Part shown: one piece after another, positions 5,627 through 8,929 of the stretch
Position numbering within the stretch: position 1 is the stretch's first letter
Layout of the letters: every line of letters starts with the position of its first letter
Origin: Oscillospiraceae bacterium
GTDB lineage: Bacteria; Bacillota; Clostridia; Oscillospirales; Oscillospiraceae
DNA length: 8,929 nucleotides
Assembly: GCA_012513005.1 (NCBI GenBank)
Contig: JAAZCZ010000074.1
Coordinates: 1-8,929, forward strand
Direction: 5' to 3'
Program-made: the position numbers and the translations under genes
Notes under the pieces: generated by a model
What the model was told of the DNA's origin: nothing
Seen by the model: the letters and a program-made list of their open reading frames with translations, nothing else
The model's database searches: none

Positions 5627-8317
5627 TTATTTCTTGAGAATCTTTTTCTCGATTATCTTCTTTGCGACTCTGGGTGCATTTGTAGCAGCAGTCATGAGCG
5701 TTCTGTGGTAGCCCTTGCTGACGTTGTCGGTAACTTTCTCAAGGTGTATGGCGTCAAACTTGCACTTTGTGGTGCAGATGCCGCAGCCGATGCAGAGGTC
5801 CTCATTGACAACAACAGCGCCGCAGCCGAGGCAACGCTCGGTTTCCTTCTTCATCTGCTCCTCGGTGAGTATGCCGCGGGTGTCGCAGAATTCCTTCTTG
5901 GCAGCATCGTCAGCCTTGCAGTCGCAGGACTGTCTGGGTGCTGTGTCAAATCCGCCGACAGGAATGGCAACGGACTTGGTGTCCATGGCCTTATAGTCTC
6001 TTCTGTCACGGCCGAAGACAAGGCTCTGACCCTCGTGTACGAAGCGGTGGATTGATACTGCGCCTTCCTTGCCTGCCGCTATAGCGTCAATTGCAAAGTA
6101 GGGGCCGGTAACAACGTCGCCGCCGGCGAACACATCAGGCTCTGCGGTCTGGTAGGTTTCGGGGTCAACATCAACTGTGTTATCCTTGCCGAGCTTTAGC
6201 TTGGAGCCTTCGGAAAGACCGCCTAAATCAATCTTCTGGCCGACAGCGGATATAACGGCAGTGACGGGAATTGTTTCAAATTCGCCTGTGGGAACAGGTG
6301 TGCACCTGCCCTGAAGGTCGCATGCGCCGAGAACCATCTTCTCGAGTTTAAGCTCTTTGACCTTCTTATCGCCTATAATTTCAGCAGGAGCGGCTAAGTA
6401 CATGAACTTAACGCCCTCTGCCTCGGCTTCTTTAATCTCCTCTGCTGCAGCAGGCATTTCCTCTGAGCTGCGGCGGTAGATTATTGTTGTGTCTGCACCA
6501 AGGCGAACAGCAGAGCGGGCAACGTCTATTGCAACGTTTCCGCCGCCTATTACTGCAACTGTCTTGCCGACCTTGGGCTTCTTGCCCTGGTTAATGTCGC
6601 GTAAAAAGTCAAGTCCGCAGAACACGTTTCCAAGATCAGCGCCGGGGACATTGAGAGTTGTTCCCTTGGATGCGCCGATGCCGAGATAAAATGCCTTGTA
6701 GCCCTGCTCGCGAAGCTCTGCCAGTGTGACATCACGGCCGACTTCAACGCCGGTCTTAAACTCAACACCCATCTCACGAAGAATGTCAATCTCAGCCTCA
6801 ACAACGTTTTTCTCAAGTCTGAAGCTCGGGATTCCGAGTGTCATCATTCCGCCGAGTTTCTTTTCCTTTTCAAACACTGTGACGGGATATCCCTTAATCT
6901 TCAGATAGTAAGCGCAGGACAGACCGGCAGGACCGGCACCGATGATTGCGATTTTCTCTGTGAAGGGGACATTTGTCATGTTGAGCATTTCGGGGACATA
7001 GCGGTTATCGGAATTGAGGTCCTGCTCAGCAATGAACTTCTTAATATCGTCGATTGCAACGGGATCATCAATGTCGCCGCGTGTGCAGGTGTCTTCGCAG
7101 GCCTTGTAGCAAATACGGCCGCAGACTGCCGGGAAGGGGTTCTCTCTCTTAATGAGCTCAAGAGCCTCTCTGTATCTGCCCTGAGATGCAAGCTTAATAT
7201 AGCCCTGAACGGGGATGTGAGCCGGGCAGTTTGCCTTGCAGGGAGATGTACCGCTTTCCATAACGTTTGTTCTGTTTGTGCGGTAGTCAACGTTGTATGT
7301 GTTCTTATCCCAGGGGATACTGACATTTGTATCATACGCATCAGAAATTGTTGAGTCGTTTATACAGTGCTTCTGGCCGAGACGCAGTGCGTTTGTCTGG
7401 CAGTGCTCAACGCAGAGACCGCAGGCAACACATTTATCCTTGTCAACACGGGGAAGATAGTTAGAGCGGATAGCGTTTGATGAGCGGAAGTAGCTTGAAA
7501 TACGCAGAGCAAAGCAGGAGCAGCCGCAGCAGTTGCAAATTGCTGTGACATTGTCAAAGCCCTGCGCCTGGTTAATTTCGTGGACAAGTCCGTTGTCCTC
7601 AGCACGCTTTAGAACCTCATAAGCCTCTTCCTTGGAGATGAGCCTGTGCTCACCCATCTGGGAGAAGTTTATAGCATCGTCGTTTAGGTACATGCAGATA
7701 TCGTCCTCTAAGTGTCCGCAGCCCTCGCCCATGAGTCTGCGTGCACGACGACATGAACATGCGCCTACGCTGATTGCCTTTGCGTTTTCAATCAGTGTGG
7801 CAACCTCGTCATAGGAGGCAGTTCTCTTATCGCTCTCGATTGCGCTCATAACAGGCATAACACGCATGAGCATCATGCCGGTCTTGCCCTCGTTTAGCAT
7901 CGGGATAACAAATCCCAGTCTGCGCCTTGTGTACTCCTCAAAGCACTCGCCCAAGACGGGATATTTATCGCCTTGCTCTCGTACGGCTAAGATTCCCTCC
8001 ATAATGCCGGGAACCCAAATCGGATAGAAGTAGTGTGTAACGCCGTCGATGATGCGGACTCTCAGAACGCCGACGTCTTGTAGCTTTTTAAGCTGCTCTG
8101 CCACAAAAGCAACGTCCTTCTTTGCGCGCTTTGCAACATCCTCGGGAGTGTAGTTTTTCTCAAGGCGCATGTGCATCATAACAGCGCACATATCATCGTC
8201 AACAATCGGCTCTAAAATCTTGTACTCAGGGTCATTATAAGTGACTCCCGTGTAGCTTAGGCACTCCAGGCTGATTTTTGTTGCCAGCTTAAGAATATTC
8301 GGTCTTTTTTTTGCCAT
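5627..8317 (-). CDS. Multi-cluster iron-sulfur flavoprotein: Cys-rich module fused to GltD-like NAD(P)H oxidoreductase and ferredoxin
   Basis: This 896-aa cytoplasmic-looking protein probably moves electrons between NAD(P)H and Fe-S clusters. The N-terminal third has a helix-turn-helix-like region (about 43-98) and clustered Cys: ACSCRR (C187, C189), C200, C208, then CNCCGCSC (261-268). A ferredoxin motif follows at C296xxC299xxC302xxxC306. Next comes a GltD/DPYD-type Fe-S domain (C360, C364, C399, C403, C407, C411). The FAD site is IGAGPAG (459-465), the nucleotide site VIGGGNVAIDVAR (589-601), YRR (614-616) suits NADPH, and AGGD (731-734) is the second flavin motif. The C-terminus adds C829xxC832 and a ferredoxin motif C842xxC845xxC848xxxC852. 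AGGAG (8330-8326) fixes the ATG at 8317; an upstream in-frame ATG at 8482 would lie ahead of the promoter. Relatives of the GltD-like part include glutamate synthase small subunit, NfnB and PreT. No large GltB-like partner is present. The substrate is unknown. Confidence 0.9.
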   Translation of the reverse strand: MAKKRPNILKLATKISLECLSYTGVTYNDPEYKILEPIVDDDMCAVMMHMRLEKNYTPEDVAKRAKKDVAFVAEQLKKLQDVGVLRVRIIDGVTHYFYPIWVPGIMEGILAVREQGDKYPVLGECFEEYTRRRLGFVIPMLNEGKTGMMLMRVMPVMSAIESDKRTASYDEVATLIENAKAISVGACSCRRARRLMGEGCGHLEDDICMYLNDDAINFSQMGEHRLISKEEAYEVLKRAEDNGLVHEINQAQGFDNVTAICNCCGCSCFALRISSYFRSSNAIRSNYLPRVDKDKCVACGLCVEHCQTNALRLGQKHCINDSTISDAYDTNVSIPWDKNTYNVDYRTNRTNVMESGTSPCKANCPAHIPVQGYIKLASQGRYREALELIKRENPFPAVCGRICYKACEDTCTRGDIDDPVAIDDIKKFIAEQDLNSDNRYVPEMLNMTNVPFTEKIAIIGAGPAGLSCAYYLKIKGYPVTVFEKEKKLGGMMTLGIPSFRLEKNVVEAEIDILREMGVEFKTGVEVGRDVTLAELREQGYKAFYLGIGASKGTTLNVPGADLGNVFCGLDFLRDINQGKKPKVGKTVAVIGGGNVAIDVARSAVRLGADTTIIYRRSSEEMPAAAEEIKEAEAEGVKFMYLAAPAEIIGDKKVKELKLEKMVLGACDLQGRCTPVPTGEFETIPVTAVISAVGQKIDLGGLSEGSKLKLGKDNTVDVDPETYQTAEPDVFAGGDVVTGPYFAIDAIAAGKEGAVSIHRFVHEGQSLVFGRDRRDYKAMDTKSVAIPVGGFDTAPRQSCDCKADDAAKKEFCDTRGILTEEQMKKETERCLGCGAVVVNEDLCIGCGICTTKCKFDAIHLEKVTDNVSKGYHRTLMTAATNAPRVAKKIIEKKILKK

Positions 8318-8357
8318 TTTTCCATCTCCTATGCATAAAGTGTTCTCATTTATTTTC

Positions 8358-8378
8358 ATACCGCTCCCCGCGCGGTAT
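8358..8378 (-). other. GC-rich hairpin in the flavoprotein operon leader
   Basis: ATACCGC (8358-8364) and GCGGTAT (8372-8378) pair perfectly around a 7-base loop, in an otherwise AT-rich leader of about 88 bases. It ends about 30 bases before the ribosome-binding site (8330-8326). There is no T-run after it, so it is not a terminator. It might be an operator or an mRNA stability element; the sequence does not decide. Confidence 0.4.
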
Positions 8379-8411
8379 AAACGGTAATATATTAACAATC
8401 TCGCACTCGCT

Positions 8412-8440
8412 ATAATACTATTTATACAATCTATCGTCAA
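8412..8440 (-). promoter_or_regulatory. Probable promoter of the flavoprotein-hypA operon
   Basis: On the minus strand, TTGACG (8440-8435) and TATTAT (8417-8412) are 17 bases apart, each one mismatch from the housekeeping consensus. Transcription would start near 8405, leaving a leader of about 88 bases before the ATG at 8317. Its position also argues against the longer reading that starts at 8482. Confidence 0.7.
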
Positions 8441-8929
8441 TAGACAAACTGAAATACCTCTTAGAATATTTAGCAATATCAATGCTTTTTACAAGGTTCC
8501 GCATACATGGTCAAACCAAGAATATTAATAGGTGAATAAAATTCTTATTTTCCGACTGACATTTAGAGCGCATATAAGTTAAAACAGAAAAAAGGTGAAA
8601 ATTATGTATTTTCACACAGACAATCTTTTTTGAAAAATACAAATAATATTCGGGCAATAGAAGCCAAAAAGCGTGCAAATAATAATCAAGCTAAAAAGAA
8701 GCCAAAAAGCGTGCAAATAATAATCAAGCTAAAAAGAAGCCAAAAATGTAATAATTTATAGCTTTTGGTATCAATTTTGACATAATTATAATTGCAATCT
8801 CGGCGCATCTTTGATATAGTTAATAAACAGTAAAGGTAATTCGGCGTTTTTTGTCGGAAAGTCCTAAAACATGCAGTTTTATCGGAATAATAGCTCAGAT
8901 TACTGAGTTTATCATTTTTCATTTTATCA
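8441..8929. other. AT-rich gene-poor stretch
   Basis: I see no supported gene here. The stretch holds the 38-bp tandem repeat at 8659-8746 and a weak dyad CTCAG-ATTA-CTGAG near the right end (about 8895-8908). There is also a tiny open frame with a ribosome-binding-like AAAGGTG (8604-8633, nine codons) that I do not accept as a gene. A 78-codon open frame on the minus strand (8922-8686) has no visible ribosome-binding site inside the window and runs into the repeat. Base composition is more AT-rich than the genes to the left. Confidence 0.6.
8659..8746. repeat. 38-bp tandem direct repeat, about 2.3 copies
   Basis: Two identical 38-bp copies (8659-8696 and 8697-8734) are followed by 12 bases of a third (8735-8746). 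Each copy begins AGAAGCCAAAAAGCGTGCAA and ends TCAAGCTAAAA. The copies have no mismatches, which suggests recent duplication or active copy-number change. The unit length is not a multiple of three, so it would shift any reading frame passing through it. Confidence 0.95.

Noticed and set aside
5612..6055. Plus-strand 147-codon open frame opposite the flavoprotein
   Set aside because: It is a shadow of the strongly supported minus-strand gene, whose Cys and nucleotide motifs fix the true frame.
8318..8482. Upstream extension of the flavoprotein to an ATG at 8482
   Set aside because: The extension would start upstream of a good promoter, lacks a ribosome-binding site at 8482, and encodes an unrelated hydrophobic segment. 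AGGAG sits at correct spacing to the ATG at 8317.
8518..8552. AAGAAT...ATTCTT followed by ATTTT as a terminator
   Set aside because: The stem is short, entirely weak apart from one pair, and has a long loop. No plus-strand gene precedes it.
8604..8633. Nine-codon open frame after AAAGGTG
   Set aside because: It is too short to support, no promoter fits upstream, and no downstream gene exists for it to act as a leader peptide.
8659..8746. CRISPR array
   Set aside because: The copies abut with no unique spacers between them, and no cas genes are present.
8890..8915. Dyad CTCAG-ATTA-CTGAG as a terminator or tRNA piece
   Set aside because: The stem is only five pairs and the surrounding sequence does not fold as a tRNA. 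No gene ends next to it in the window.
8686..8922. Minus-strand 78-codon open frame with a hydrophobic end
   Set aside because: No ribosome-binding site is visible in the 7 bases before its ATG, the composition follows the AT-rich background, and its hydrophobic end comes from the 38-bp tandem repeat. A real membrane peptide frameshifted by the repeat is possible but unsupported.

Overview
The window looks like a chromosomal segment from an anaerobic member of the Clostridia (Bacillota), most likely a gut-type Oscillospirales/Ruminococcaceae-like organism. This is inferred from several things. The genes use a clostridial style of Shine-Dalgarno signal (GGAG, AGGAG, GGAGGT). The Mrp-family protein has a short Cys/His-rich N-terminus. 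The cell-wall enzymes are Gram-positive in style (a D,D-carboxypeptidase with a C-terminal membrane anchor, and an SH3b-NlpC/P60 hydrolase). A large oxygen-sensitive-looking iron-sulfur flavoprotein is also present. No phage, insertion sequence, CRISPR array, rRNA or tRNA was found.

Layout. (1) At 1-679, minus strand, lies an OmpR/PhoB-type response regulator that starts with TTG and is cut by the window edge only a few residues before its expected end. (2) It is divergent from a plus-strand pair: a D-alanyl-D-alanine carboxypeptidase (860-2443) and an Mrp/NBP35-type Fe-S carrier ATPase (2462-3313). The pair ends at a hairpin terminator. The leader of this unit holds a perfect 17-bp palindrome (821-837) that could be an operator. 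(3) A second plus-strand unit has a near-consensus promoter (3455-3483) overlapped by an inverted repeat. It encodes a 96-residue protein of unknown function (3535-3825) and a secreted peptidoglycan hydrolase with three SH3b domains and an NlpC/P60 domain (3840-4994). (4) A convergent region (4995-5218) has two strong hairpin terminators. (5) A minus-strand two-gene operon follows: an 896-residue iron-sulfur flavoprotein (5627-8317), then a HypA-type nickel metallochaperone (5219-5617) whose ribosome-binding site adjoins the stop codon of the flavoprotein. (6) An AT-rich gene-poor stretch (8441-8929) contains a 38-bp tandem repeat.

How the parts fit. The left half is about the cell envelope: a sensory regulator, a peptidoglycan D,D-carboxypeptidase and a cell-wall endopeptidase. 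The response regulator resembles the WalR/PhoB group, so control of the nearby cell-wall genes is a reasonable but unproven idea. The right half is about redox and metal metabolism. The most interesting item is the flavoprotein-HypA operon. The flavoprotein joins an N-terminal Cys-rich iron-sulfur module with a helix-turn-helix-like region to a GltD-like NAD(P)H/FAD unit and a C-terminal ferredoxin domain. It is co-transcribed with a nickel chaperone, and no nickel enzyme is visible in the window. The electron acceptor and the nickel client are both unknown from this sequence.
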